DNA of 64,000 bases from Streptomyces olindensis (GTDB lineage Bacteria; Actinomycetota; Actinomycetes; Streptomycetales; Streptomycetaceae): the NCBI GenBank assembly GCA_000696115.1, contig JJOH01000012.1:124001-188000 (forward strand), written 5' to 3'. Each line of letters starts with the position of its first letter. Within the stretch, counting starts at the first letter, position 1. Both the position numbers and the translations under genes were made by a program. A model generated the notes under the pieces. It made no database searches and had not been told where the DNA came from. It was given only the letters and a program-made list of their open reading frames with translations. Shown one piece after another: positions 34,419-43,304 of this stretch.

Positions 34419-34538
34419 CTATCGTGCCTCCGGCGAGACGTCCTTGCGTCGGCTGATGCTTCGTACGCTCGCCAGCGTGAGGATTCCGAGGACGACCAGT
34501 GTGGCCGCTGCGCCGATCAGCTCTGCCGTGGTGTGCAT
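34419..34538 (-). CDS. Small single-pass membrane protein, 39 aa
   Basis: A 39-residue product, M-H-T-T-A-E-L-I-G-A-A-A-T-L-V-V-L-G-I-L then T-L-A-S-V-R-S-I-S-R-R-K-D-V-S-P-E-A-R. Residues about 6-25 form one transmembrane helix and the C-terminus is basic, so N-out/C-in orientation is expected. CCGGAGGT ends 3 nt before the ATG, an excellent ribosome site. It lies 20 nt ahead of the lipoprotein gene and probably shares its mRNA. It is too short for routine gene finders but looks real. Confidence 0.7.
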   Translation of the reverse strand: MHTTAELIGAAATLVVLGILTLASVRSISRRKDVSPEAR

Positions 34539-34719
34539 GGGACCTCCGGGGTGGCAACGGTCGGTGGGGGACGGGGCTTAGTCATATGGGCATGGGAATG
34601 GGGTGACCTGCGGAATCCGCAGCCTCATCGGCCTCTGAATTCACTCGGAGAGCAGAGGGATCGCCGATGGGGGGTGGCGGGTGGGCGGCCCCGCAATCGA
34701 ACGCTTACGATCCTCTGTT

Positions 34720-36771
34720 GTGTCCAAACTGACCGACGTGCCCAAACGGATCCTGATCGGGCGCGCACTGCGCAGTGACCGGCTCGGGGAAACGCTCCTG
34801 CCGAAGCGCATCGCACTCCCCGTCTTCGCCTCCGACCCGCTGTCCTCCGTGGCCTACGCACCCGGCGAGGTGCTGCTCGTCCTGTCGATCGCGGGTGTGA
34901 CGGCGTACCACTTCAGTCCGTGGATCGCGGTCGCGGTCGTCGTACTGATGTTCACCGTCGTGGCGTCGTACCGGCAGAACGTGCACGCCTACCCCAGCGG
35001 CGGCGGGGACTACGAGGTGGCGAACACCAACCTCGGCCCCAAGGCGGGCCTCACGGTCGCCAGCGCGCTGCTCGTCGACTACGTCCTGACCGTCGCCGTG
35101 TCGATCTCCTCCGGCATCGAGAACCTCGGCTCGGCGATCCCGTTCGTGGTCGAGCACAAGGTCCTCTGCGCGATCGGCGTGATCGTGCTGCTGACGCTGA
35201 TGAACCTGCGCGGCGTGAAGGAGTCCGGCTCCCTCTTCGCGATCCCGACGTACGTCTTCGTCGCGGGCGTCTTCACGATGATCGCGTGGGGCGCCTTCCG
35301 CGGGCTGATCCTGGACGACACCATGCGGGCACCCACCGCGGACTACGTCATCAAGCCCGAGCACCAGGGCCTGGCCGGCTTCGCCCTGGTCTTCCTGCTG
35401 CTGCGCGCCTTCTCCTCCGGCTGCGCCGCCCTCACCGGTGTCGAGGCCATCTCCAACGGCGTCCCGGCCTTCCGCAAGCCCAAGTCCAAGAACGCCGCCA
35501 CCACCCTCGCGATGATGGGCCTGCTGGCCGTCACCATGTTCTGCGGCATCATCGCCCTGGCCGCCGCGACCGACGTCCGCATGGCCGAGAACCCGGCCAA
35601 GGACCTCGTCCACAACGGCGTCCCGCTCGGCCCGGACTACGTCCAGAACCCGGTGATCTCCCAGGTCGCCGAGGCCGTCTTCGGCAAGGGCAGCTTCCTG
35701 TTCATCGTGCTCGCCGCCGCCACCGCGCTGGTGCTGTTCCTCGCCGCGAACACCGCCTACAACGGCTTCCCGCTGCTCGGCTCGATCCTCGCCCAGGACC
35801 GCTACCTGCCGCGCCAGCTGCACACCCGCGGCGACCGGCTGGCCTTCTCCAACGGCATCGTGCTCCTCGCGGGCGCCGCCGGACTGCTGGTGTGGATCTA
35901 CGGAGCCGACTCAACCCGCCTGATCCAGCTCTACATCGTCGGCGTGTTCGTGTCGTTCACGCTCAGCCAGACCGGCATGGTCCGGCACTGGAACCGCCAC
36001 CTGGCCACCGAGACCGACCAGGCCAAGCGGCGCCACATGGTCCGCTCGCGCGCCATCAACGCCTTCGGCGCCTTCTTCACCGGCCTCGTGCTGGTCGTCG
36101 TCCTCGTCACCAAGTTCACGCACGGCGCCTGGGTCGCCCTGCTCGGCATGGTGATCTTCTACGCGACGATGACCGCCATCCGTAAGCACTACGACCGGGT
36201 CGCCGAGGAGATCGCCGCCCCCGAGGGCCCGAGCGACGACAGCGTACGGCCCTCCCGCGTCCACTCCGTCGTCCTGATCTCCAAGATCCACCGCCCGACG
36301 CTGCGCGCGCTGGCCTACGCCAAGCTGATGCGCTCGGACACCCTGGAGGCCCTCAGCGTCAACGTCGACCCGGCCGAGACCAAGGCGCTCCAGGAGGAGT
36401 GGAACCGGCGCGGCATCGACGTACCGCTGAAGGTCCTCGACTCGCCCTACCGCGAGATCACGCGGCCGATCATCGAGTACGTCAAGAGCCTGCGGAAGGA
36501 GTCGCCGCGCGACGCGGTCTCCGTGATCATCCCCGAGTACGTCGTCGGCCACTGGTACGAACACCTGCTGCACAACCAGAGCGCCCTGCGCCTGAAGGGC
36601 CGGCTGTTGTTCACGCCGGGGATCATGGTCACCTCCGTGCCGTACCAGCTGCAGTCCTCCGAGGCGGCCAAGCGGCGGGCCCGCAGGCAGCAGGAGTGGA
36701 ACGCGCCGGGGTCGGTGCGGCGGGGGCCCGCGCAGGAGCGGACCCGGGAGTCCTCGGAGCCCACGTCCTGA
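34720..36771 (+). CDS. KimA-like K+ importer of the APC superfamily
   Basis: This 683-residue membrane protein has 12 predicted helices (about 45-480) and a C-terminal cytoplasmic domain (about 520-680). It strongly resembles Bacillus subtilis KimA (YdaO), a c-di-AMP-controlled K+/H+ symporter. Shared stretches include S-D-P-L-S-S-V-A-Y, S-Y-R-Q-N-V-H-A-Y-P-S-G-G-G, L-L-V-D-Y-V-L-T-V-A-V-S-I-S, A-F-S-S-G-C-A-A-L-T-G-V-E-A-I-S-N and F-T-L-S-Q-T-G-M. General 'amino-acid permease' naming would mislead. GTG at 34720 was chosen over 34681 because TACGAT ends 8 nt before it (leaderless). Confidence 0.88.
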   Translation: MSKLTDVPKRILIGRALRSDRLGETLLPKRIALPVFASDPLSSVAYAPGEVLLVLSIAGVTAYHFSPWIAVAVVVLMFTVVASYRQNVHAYPSGGGDYEVANTNLGPKAGLTVASALLVDYVLTVAVSISSGIENLGSAIPFVVEHKVLCAIGVIVLLTLMNLRGVKESGSLFAIPTYVFVAGVFTMIAWGAFRGLILDDTMRAPTADYVIKPEHQGLAGFALVFLLLRAFSSGCAALTGVEAISNGVPAFRKPKSKNAATTLAMMGLLAVTMFCGIIALAAATDVRMAENPAKDLVHNGVPLGPDYVQNPVISQVAEAVFGKGSFLFIVLAAATALVLFLAANTAYNGFPLLGSILAQDRYLPRQLHTRGDRLAFSNGIVLLAGAAGLLVWIYGADSTRLIQLYIVGVFVSFTLSQTGMVRHWNRHLATETDQAKRRHMVRSRAINAFGAFFTGLVLVVVLVTKFTHGAWVALLGMVIFYATMTAIRKHYDRVAEEIAAPEGPSDDSVRPSRVHSVVLISKIHRPTLRALAYAKLMRSDTLEALSVNVDPAETKALQEEWNRRGIDVPLKVLDSPYREITRPIIEYVKSLRKESPRDAVSVIIPEYVVGHWYEHLLHNQSALRLKGRLLFTPGIMVTSVPYQLQSSEAAKRRARRQQEWNAPGSVRRGPAQERTRESSEPTS

Positions 36772-36838
36772 CCTGTCCTGCCCCGTCCTGACCCGGGGCC
36801 TGGTGAAACGGTCGTGAAACGGCCGGACGGCAGCCGCG

Positions 36839-36878
36839 TAGACTGGTGGGCTGTTGTCCGGCCGTACTCCGTACGGCC
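36839..36878 (+). promoter_or_regulatory. Putative promoter -10 and leader hairpin of the RNA methyltransferase gene
   Basis: TAGACT (36839-36844) is followed, about 15 nt later, by a perfect 8-bp hairpin GGCCGTAC-TCC-GTACGGCC (36860-36878), which would lie near the 5' end of the mRNA and ends 31 nt before the start codon. Confidence 0.4.
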
Positions 36879-36909
36879 CTCCCCTCACGTGTTTTGGAGT
36901 CACCCCGCC

Positions 36910-38238
36910 ATGCAGGCAGAACCGAGGAAGTCGCTGGTGGGGGAGGAGTACGAGGTCGAGGTCGGCCCCGTCGCCCACGGTGGCCACTGCATCGCCCGTA
37001 CGTCCGAGGGCCAGGTGCTGTTCGTACGGCACGCGCTGCCCGGTGAGCGGGTCGTGGCGCGGGTGACGGAGGGCGAGGAGGGCGCCCGGTTCCTGCGCGC
37101 GGACGCGGTGGAGGTGCTCGACGCCTCCAAGGACCGGATCGACGTGCCCTGCCCGTACGCCGGTCCCGGCCGCTGCGGCGGCTGCGACTGGCAGCACGCC
37201 AAGCCGGGCGCGCAGCGGCGCCTGAAGGCCGACGTCATCGCCGAGCAGCTCCAACGGCTCGCCGGACTCACGCCGGAGGACGCCGGCTGGGACGGCACGG
37301 TGGTGCCCGCCGAGGGCGACAAGGTACCGGCGGGGCAGGTCCCGGCCTGGCGCACGCGCGTGCAGTACGCGGTCACGGCCGACGGCCGGGCGGGCTTGCG
37401 CCGGCACCGCTCGCACGAGGTGGAGCCGATCGACCACTGCATGATCGCCGCGGAGGGCGTCAGCGAGCTGGGCATCGAGAAGCGCGACTGGACGGGCATG
37501 GACTCGGTCGAGGCGATCGCGGCGACGGGCTCGCAGGACCGCCAGGTGATCCTCACCCCGAAGCCGGGCGCGCGCCTGCCGCTCGTCGAACTGGACCGGC
37601 CCGTGTCGGTCCTGCGCGTGGACGAGCGCTCCGGCGGCGTCCACCGCGTCCACGGCCGCCCCTTCGTCCGCGAGCGCGCGGACGGCCGGACCCACCGCGT
37701 CGGGAACGGCGGCTTCTGGCAGGTCCACCCGAAGGCGGCGGACACCCTGGTGACGGCCGTCATGCAGGGCCTGCTGCCGCGCAAGGGCGACATGGCCCTC
37801 GACCTGTACTGCGGCGTCGGCCTCTTCGCGGGCGCGCTCGCCGACCGCGTCGGCGACCAGGGCGCGGTCCTCGGCATCGAGTCCGGCAAGCGCGCGGTGG
37901 AGGACGCCCGCCACAACCTCGCCGACTTCGACCGCGTCCGGATCGAACAGGGCAAGGTCGAGAGCGTGCTGCCCCGGACGGGCATCACGGAGGTCGACCT
38001 GATCGTCCTGGACCCGCCGCGGGCCGGGGCGGGCCGGAAGACGGTGGAGCATCTGTCGTCGCTGGGGGCGCGCCGGATCGCGTACGTGGCGTGCGATCCC
38101 GCTGCGCTGGCGCGGGATCTCGGGTACTTCCGGGACGGGGGATACCGGGTGCGGACGTTGCGGGCGTTCGATCTGTTTCCGATGACCTCGCACGTGGAGT
38201 GCGTGGCTATTCTTGAGCCCGCCGCAAGGGGCCTGTGA
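36910..38238 (+). CDS. TRAM-domain class I SAM-dependent RNA methyltransferase (RlmD/TrmA family)
   Basis: This 442-residue enzyme is predicted to methylate uridine-C5 in rRNA or tRNA. An N-terminal TRAM domain (about 8-70) is followed by an iron-sulfur motif C-P-Y-A-G-P-G-R-C-G-G-C-D-W-Q. A SAM-binding segment is D-L-Y-C-G-V-G-L-F-A-G, with D-P-P-R-A-G and catalytic C395 in V-A-C-D-P-A-A-L-A-R-D. The C-terminus is P-M-T-S-H-V-E-C-V-A-I-L-E-P-A-A-R. The last 54 bp recur, diverged, at 52017-52070, marking this gene as a probable integration target. GGAG precedes the ATG. Confidence 0.92.
   Translation: MQAEPRKSLVGEEYEVEVGPVAHGGHCIARTSEGQVLFVRHALPGERVVARVTEGEEGARFLRADAVEVLDASKDRIDVPCPYAGPGRCGGCDWQHAKPGAQRRLKADVIAEQLQRLAGLTPEDAGWDGTVVPAEGDKVPAGQVPAWRTRVQYAVTADGRAGLRRHRSHEVEPIDHCMIAAEGVSELGIEKRDWTGMDSVEAIAATGSQDRQVILTPKPGARLPLVELDRPVSVLRVDERSGGVHRVHGRPFVRERADGRTHRVGNGGFWQVHPKAADTLVTAVMQGLLPRKGDMALDLYCGVGLFAGALADRVGDQGAVLGIESGKRAVEDARHNLADFDRVRIEQGKVESVLPRTGITEVDLIVLDPPRAGAGRKTVEHLSSLGARRIAYVACDPAALARDLGYFRDGGYRVRTLRAFDLFPMTSHVECVAILEPAARGL
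38176..38229 (+). repeat. Left copy of duplicated methyltransferase 3' end (candidate island boundary)
   Basis: This 54-bp segment encodes F-P-M-T-S-H-V-E-C-V-A-I-L-E-P-A-A-R. It is 46/54 identical to 52017-52070 in the same orientation, sharing TTTCCGATGAC, GAGTGCGTGGC and GAGCCCGCCGCA blocks. Confidence 0.8.
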
Positions 38239-39041
38239 CCTGCGACTTTCATAGGCACCTCAGGTGCGGCCGGGTGGACTCGACCTGTTTCCCCGAGCGC
38301 ACGGTGTGGAGCACCCTTTTGGCTCGCGAAGGCTGTCCGACCTGGCGTTCCTGCGGTGGCTGTCGAATCGACGTGATCGTCTTTCCGTATCTCGGACCGG
38401 ACGGCGACAGCCGTCTTGACGCTCAGATGACGCTCGTTGTGACGACGTGCCTTCGCGCCGGAACCCTGCGGGATGTCCCGCTCTTGCCCTTGATCGAGGG
38501 CGCACCGCATCGCGCCCGGCAGCCCGCGCGTCATGTGTCGGCACGGGTGCCCTCCGCCGTAGATCTCCTCGCGGGCCGCTCGGGTGCAGTTGGCGATGAC
38601 ATCGGGCCAGGGCCGGGGCCACAAATCGTCCGCTTGCAGGGCAGCATCGCCTCAGGCACGGCGGGTATGGGCGAGGCGGCCCGCCCTGACGAAGGCCCGG
38701 GACGCCGCGCTGCGTCGCGGCGACGGTGAAGTGAACACGCCGTCTGCCCAACCACCTTGGAGATTGCCTCGCCGACCCGGCCGCCTGGGCGAGACGGCCG
38801 CCTGGCCCCCTCCAGGCGAGCCGTGCTGGGCTCCTGCCCGCGCGTGACCCGTCGACGCTCAGGCGATCGACGGCGGGCGTGAGCTGGTTCAGGGATCCCA
38901 TCTTTTCGTCGAGGCGGACCCGCGACGGAGGGGTGTCGCTGCGCTTCGGGCACGGTCGTTGCGACTGCGCAACGACGGTGGTGTGTGCGGCGTGTGGTCA
39001 GACGCAGGGGATTCCCCTGAGAGGGGCCGCAGAAGAACAGT

Positions 39042-39051
39042 GAAGCGCTTC
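39042..39051. promoter_or_regulatory. LacI-type operator half (upstream copy)
   Basis: GAAGCGCTTC (39042-39051) shares the core of the 16-bp palindrome 150 bp downstream; the flanking bases are only partly symmetrical. Confidence 0.5.
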
Positions 39052-39155
39052 GATGCTCGTAGAGCTCCAGGGCAGTGTCAGATGACCGGCCTCGCCGCGT
39101 TGAGCAGAGCGCGCAGACCTCGTTGTCTACCCAGGAGTAATCCCGCAAGCGGCTC

Positions 39156-39184
39156 TTGTGCGTCCTCATGCCTTCACTTAACCT
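39156..39184 (+). promoter_or_regulatory. Putative promoter of the first GH74 gene
   Basis: TTGTGC, 17 nt, TAACCT. The predicted transcription start is about 39191, three bases before the LacI-type operator, so a bound repressor would block initiation. The implied leader to the ATG is about 400 nt. Confidence 0.5.
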
Positions 39185-39193
39185 CGCAGCAAC

Positions 39194-39209
39194 GTCGAAG
39201 CGCTTCGAC
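39194..39209. promoter_or_regulatory. LacI-family operator, perfect 16-bp palindrome
   Basis: GTCGAAGCGCTTCGAC has the central CG and AGCGCT core usual for LacI-family sugar repressors. It directly follows the predicted promoter. No lacI-type gene is present in this window. Confidence 0.65.
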
Positions 39210-39597
39210 TGTGCATCACGTCGCATCACGTCGCAGTAATGGGATGTCTGCTTCCAGTTCAGCCGATTCCAGTCACGACACCTCAGCCGAAACGGTCCTC
39301 CGCAGGGTGTCCTGGTGCGCCATGAAGGGTTGACGCGATGACGCCGAATGCCGCCTCCGCCTGTTGCGGACCAAGCTGGAAAGGCTTCCTCGCCTCCAGA
39401 ACGGACAGTGGGGCGCGCGAGGCACCACGTAGGGCAAGGCCGCCGGCAAGCTGCTCCTGACGCGCATTGCCGGCAATGTGGCACGGCCGGACCTTCCGTC
39501 GGAGAACGGCTCGGCGGCCGACCGCACCGGCAAGGTCCCCGCGCCCCTCTGGGGCGTCGCTCTTTCCGTCTCCCTTCACGCAAGGAAGAGGTATGTC

Positions 39598-41796
39598 ATG
39601 CGCACGCCCCACATCAGCAGGAGAGCTGTACTCGCCGGGACCGCTGCCGCAGCCGCGGCCGCCTCCCTGCCGCTCAGCGAGGGACGTGCGCAAGCCGCCG
39701 CCACTCCCGCGAGGAGTGGATACCGTTGGCGCAACGTGGTCCAGGGCGGTACCGGGTTCATCACCGGGGTGCTGTTCCATCCCTCCGTGCGCGGGCTGGC
39801 CTACCTGCGGACCGACATCGGCGGTGCCTACCGGTGGGACGACCGGGCCGGCCGTTGGATCCCGTTGACCGACCACCTGGGCTGGGACGACTGGAATCTG
39901 CTGGGCGTCGAGGCCATGGCTGTCGACCCGGCGCATCCGAACCGCGTGTATCTGTCCCTGGGCGCGTACACGCAGTCCTGGGCCGGAAACGGGGCCGTGC
40001 TGCGCTCGGATGACCGCGGGGCGACCTGGAAGCGCACCGATCTCAGCGTGAAGCTCGGGGGCAACGAGGACGGCCGGGGCTGCGGGGAGCGCCTCCTCGT
40101 CGATCCGCGCGACAGCGACACCTTGTGGCTGGGCACCCGGCACGACGGGCTGCTGAAGTCCACCGACCGGGGCGCCACATGGCAGGCCGTGAGCTTTCCG
40201 GCCGCCCCGAGCGCCACCGGCCAGGGCGTCACGCTCCTGGTCGCCGTGGGCCGCAGCGTCTACGCCGGCTGGGGCGACTCCGACGGCACCTCCGCGAACC
40301 TCTACCGCACGTACGACGGGGTCACCTGGGAGGCCGTCCCGGGACAGCCGACCGGCATCGCCGCCAAGGTCCCGATCCGGGCCGCCTACGACCGGCACAC
40401 GCGCGAGCTGTACGTGACGTACGCCAACGCCCCGGGCCCGAACGGGCAGTCCGACGGCAGTGTGCACAAGCTGCGCACGACGAGCGGGAAGTGGACCGAG
40501 GTCACCCCGGTGAAGCCGGGGGGCACGACGGCCGACGGCTCCGCCGACTCTTTCGGCTACGGCGGTGTCGCCGTCGACGCCCGCCGCCCGGGCACGCTCG
40601 TCGTCTCCACCAACAACCGCTGGTCGCTGGTGGACACCCTGTACCGGACCACCGACGGCGGCCGCACCTGGACGTCCCTGAAGGACACGGCCGTCCTCGA
40701 CGTGTCTGAGACGCCTTACCTCAAGTGGGGCGCCGACAAGCCGAAGTTCGGCTGGTGGATCCAGGCCGTCGGCCTCGACCCGTTCGACTCCCGGCACGTC
40801 GTCCACGGCACCGGCGCCACCCTCTACGGCACCCGCGACCTGAAGCACTTCGCCCCCCAGATCCGCGGTGTGGAAGAGGCGTCCATCCGCCAACTGGTCT
40901 CGCCCCCGACCGGCGAGGCACACCTGCTCAGCGGCTCCGGCGACATCGGCGTGATGTACCACGAACGGCTCACGGCCTCACCCTCACGCGGCATGGCGTC
41001 CAACCCGGTCTTCGGCACCAGCACCGGCCTGTCCCTCGCCACCGCCGAACCGTCCTACGTGGTCCGGGCCGGCTGGGGCGACCACGGCAACGGCGCCTCC
41101 TCCAACGACGGCGGCAAGACCTGGACCCCCTTCAAGACCCAGCCGGACCCCGCCAAGAGCGCACCCGGCCCGATCGCCACCAACGCCGACGCCAGCGTGC
41201 TGCTGTGGTCCTTCGGCACCGCCAACCCCGCCCACCGCTCGACCGACAACGGCGCCACCTGGACCGAGATCCCCACCTTCCCCAAGGGAGCGGCACCCGT
41301 CGCCGACCCCCTCGACCCCACCCGCTGCTACGCCTTCGACACCACCACCGGCACACTCTTCGCCAGCACCGACAGCGGCCAGACCTTCACCGCGCGGGCC
41401 ACCGGCCTCAGCTCGGGCGACACCGAGTTCCAGCTGGTCGCGGCACCCGGCCGCACCGGCGACCTGTGGCTCAGCCTCAAGGGCAACGGGCTCCACCGCT
41501 CGACCGACGGCGGCGCGACCTTCACCAAGGTCAGCAGCTGCCATGCCTCACACACCCTGGGCTTCGGCAAGGCCGCCAGGGGGGCTTCCTACCCGGCGCT
41601 CTACATGGTCGGCGCCACAGACACCATCACCGCCGTCTACCGCTCCGATGACGAGGCGAAGACCTGGACACGGATCAACGACGACCGTCACCAGTGGGGC
41701 TGGACCGGAGCCGCCATCACCGGCGATCCCCGCGTGTACGGGCGGGTCTACATCGCCACCAACGGACGCGGCGTGCAGTACGGGGAGCCCGCCTGA
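39598..41796 (+). CDS. Secreted GH74 xyloglucanase (catalytic domain only)
   Basis: This 732-residue enzyme cleaves the beta-1,4-glucan backbone of xyloglucan. The N-terminus has a Tat-type signal (S-R-R-A-V-L-A-G and an Ala-rich core, cleavage near residue 35). The rest is two seven-bladed propellers with repeated S-T-D-(R/G)-G-(A/G)-T-W (BNR) signatures. Catalytic aspartates are expected in L-R-T-D-I-G-G-A-Y-R-W-D (base) and S-G-D-I-G-V-M-Y-H (acid). Unlike its neighbours it has no lectin module. The ATG is fixed by GGAAGAGG. The upstream promoter carries LacI-type operators. Confidence 0.92.
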   Translation: MRTPHISRRAVLAGTAAAAAAASLPLSEGRAQAAATPARSGYRWRNVVQGGTGFITGVLFHPSVRGLAYLRTDIGGAYRWDDRAGRWIPLTDHLGWDDWNLLGVEAMAVDPAHPNRVYLSLGAYTQSWAGNGAVLRSDDRGATWKRTDLSVKLGGNEDGRGCGERLLVDPRDSDTLWLGTRHDGLLKSTDRGATWQAVSFPAAPSATGQGVTLLVAVGRSVYAGWGDSDGTSANLYRTYDGVTWEAVPGQPTGIAAKVPIRAAYDRHTRELYVTYANAPGPNGQSDGSVHKLRTTSGKWTEVTPVKPGGTTADGSADSFGYGGVAVDARRPGTLVVSTNNRWSLVDTLYRTTDGGRTWTSLKDTAVLDVSETPYLKWGADKPKFGWWIQAVGLDPFDSRHVVHGTGATLYGTRDLKHFAPQIRGVEEASIRQLVSPPTGEAHLLSGSGDIGVMYHERLTASPSRGMASNPVFGTSTGLSLATAEPSYVVRAGWGDHGNGASSNDGGKTWTPFKTQPDPAKSAPGPIATNADASVLLWSFGTANPAHRSTDNGATWTEIPTFPKGAAPVADPLDPTRCYAFDTTTGTLFASTDSGQTFTARATGLSSGDTEFQLVAAPGRTGDLWLSLKGNGLHRSTDGGATFTKVSSCHASHTLGFGKAARGASYPALYMVGATDTITAVYRSDDEAKTWTRINDDRHQWGWTGAAITGDPRVYGRVYIATNGRGVQYGEPA

Positions 41797-42023
41797 CGCG
41801 CGACAGCGGCATCGGCGTCGTCCTCGCCGTCCACGGCACCTGACGGCCGCACCCGGCCATCCGGTGGGAGACCGCGTTCCTCAGCGGCAACGGCCCGACA
41901 CGGCGCCCTCGTGTTCGGCGATCCGCACGCCGAGCGGATCGCCGTGACGCACCGCGCCCTGATGCCCGCCGGGCGGCGGTAAGCCCGGCTGAACAGCAGT
42001 CACTCGCAGAAGAGAGGAACTCC

Positions 42024-43130
42024 ATGAAAAAGTCTCGGATCCTCCCCCTGGTCACGCTTGTCTCCGCCGTGCTCGGGCTGACAGCGGCAGGTGTGACCCC
42101 TGCCTCCGCCGCCTCCGACACGCCTTTGCGGGTCATGCCGCTGGGCGACTCGATAACCTGGGGTGTGGGAAGCAGTACGGGCAACGGCTACCGGGCGCCG
42201 TTGTGGGACAGACTCGCTGCGGACGGCCATCCGCTGGACTTCGTGGGCACCGGGCGGGCCGGTTCGATGTCCGATCCCGACAACGAGGGCCACTCGGGGT
42301 ACCGCATCGACCAGATCGCCGCACTCGCCGACGCCTCGCTCACCCGCTACCGGCCCAATGTCGTCACGCTGCACATCGGCACCAACGACCTCCAGGGGGC
42401 CTCCGAGGTCAACACCGCCATCGCCCGGCTGAAGTCGCTGGTCAACCAGATCACCGCCGACGTCCCCGACGCAACCGTCCTCGTCGCCTCCCTGGTCGTG
42501 TCCACCAGCAGCTCGGAGGAGCGGTTCCGGGGCGAGTACAACCAGGCCACCCGCCGCATCGTCAGCGAGGCACAAGCGGCGGGCAAACACGTCGCCCACG
42601 TCGACATGAGCAGCCTGACCACGGCCGACCTGGCCGACCCCCTGCACCCCAACGACTCGGGCTACCAGAAGATGGCCGACGCCTTCCACCGCGGCGTCCG
42701 GGCCGCGGACAGCGCCGGATGGCTGAAGAACCCCGCCCCCGCCCCCGCACGCGTACAGTCCGGCATCGCCGGCAAGTGCATGGACGTCAAAGGCGCCGCC
42801 ACAGCCGACGGGACCGCCGTCCAGACGTGGAGCTGTGGCGGCGGCGCCAACCAGTTGTGGTCCGCCTACACCGACGGCACGCTGCGCTCCATGGGCAAGT
42901 GCCTCGACGCCGCCGGCTGGGGCACCGCGAACGGAACCAAGGTGCAGCTCTGGTCCTGTCACGGCGGCGCCAACCAGGTCTGGCAGCCCTACAACGGCGG
43001 CTACCGCAACCCCGCTTCGGGCCGCTGCCTCGACGTTCCGGGCTCCTCCACGGCCGACGCCACGCAGCTCCACCTGTGGGACTGCAACGGCGGCTCCAAC
43101 CAGAAGTGGACCATTCTGACCGCCGGATGA
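42024..43130 (+). CDS. Secreted SGNH/GDSL esterase with C-terminal ricin-type lectin (CBM13-like)
   Basis: This 368-residue exported protein has a Sec signal peptide to about A-S-A-A (30). The SGNH hydrolase domain (about 34-235) has nucleophile S43 in G-D-S-I-T, the G-T-N-D block and D205/H208 in D-P-L-H-P-N-D. It resembles carbohydrate esterases that deacetylate plant polysaccharides (CE2/CE3-like; inference). A ricin B-type trefoil (about 245-368) has three Q-x-W repeats (N-Q-L-W, N-Q-V-W, N-Q-K-W). GAGAGGA precedes the ATG. It lies 227 bp behind the GH74 gene. Confidence 0.9.
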   Translation: MKKSRILPLVTLVSAVLGLTAAGVTPASAASDTPLRVMPLGDSITWGVGSSTGNGYRAPLWDRLAADGHPLDFVGTGRAGSMSDPDNEGHSGYRIDQIAALADASLTRYRPNVVTLHIGTNDLQGASEVNTAIARLKSLVNQITADVPDATVLVASLVVSTSSSEERFRGEYNQATRRIVSEAQAAGKHVAHVDMSSLTTADLADPLHPNDSGYQKMADAFHRGVRAADSAGWLKNPAPAPARVQSGIAGKCMDVKGAATADGTAVQTWSCGGGANQLWSAYTDGTLRSMGKCLDAAGWGTANGTKVQLWSCHGGANQVWQPYNGGYRNPASGRCLDVPGSSTADATQLHLWDCNGGSNQKWTILTAG

Positions 43131-43137
43131 CCCCGCT

Positions 43138-43173
43138 CCGGGATCCGCGCCCTTTCCGGGGTTCGGATCCCGG
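43138..43173 (+). terminator. Hairpin after the SGNH esterase gene
   Basis: A perfect 10-bp inverted repeat (CCGGGATCCG / CGGATCCCGG) with a 16-nt loop starts 7 bp after the stop. It lacks a T run. Further GGATCCGG-like words follow at 43234-43266. Confidence 0.5.
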
Positions 43174-43304
43174 AAGACCATCGAGAGTTCCAGGATCACG
43201 GCAACCCTTCGCGCAGCCTGTGACCACAAGGAATCGGATCCGGCCAGTTCGGTGGCAGGGATCCGGGTTTCCACGTGAACAGCATGCAAGGAGAACGCCT
43301 CCCC

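Larger units (their letters stand above)
38239..39597. other. 1.36-kb non-coding region at the left end of the island
   Basis: No convincing gene on either strand. The longest frames lack ribosome sites, have Arg/Ser-rich shadow composition and no recognisable motif. The stretch 38.95-39.30 kb is visibly richer in A/T than its surroundings and carries two LacI-type palindromes, a promoter-like pair, and a tandem GCATCACGTC repeat (39213-39232). Confidence 0.6.

Noticed and set aside
34681..34719. Upstream GTG (34681) as start of the KimA-like protein
   Set aside because: It would place the TACGAT promoter element inside the coding sequence, and no ribosome site precedes it; conserved sequence begins after the GTG at 34720.
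38531..39583. 350-codon minus-strand frame in the left end of the island
   Set aside because: No ribosome site and shadow-like Arg/Ser/Pro composition. It runs across the LacI-type operators and the GH74 promoter. No transposase or integrase motif could be found in it.
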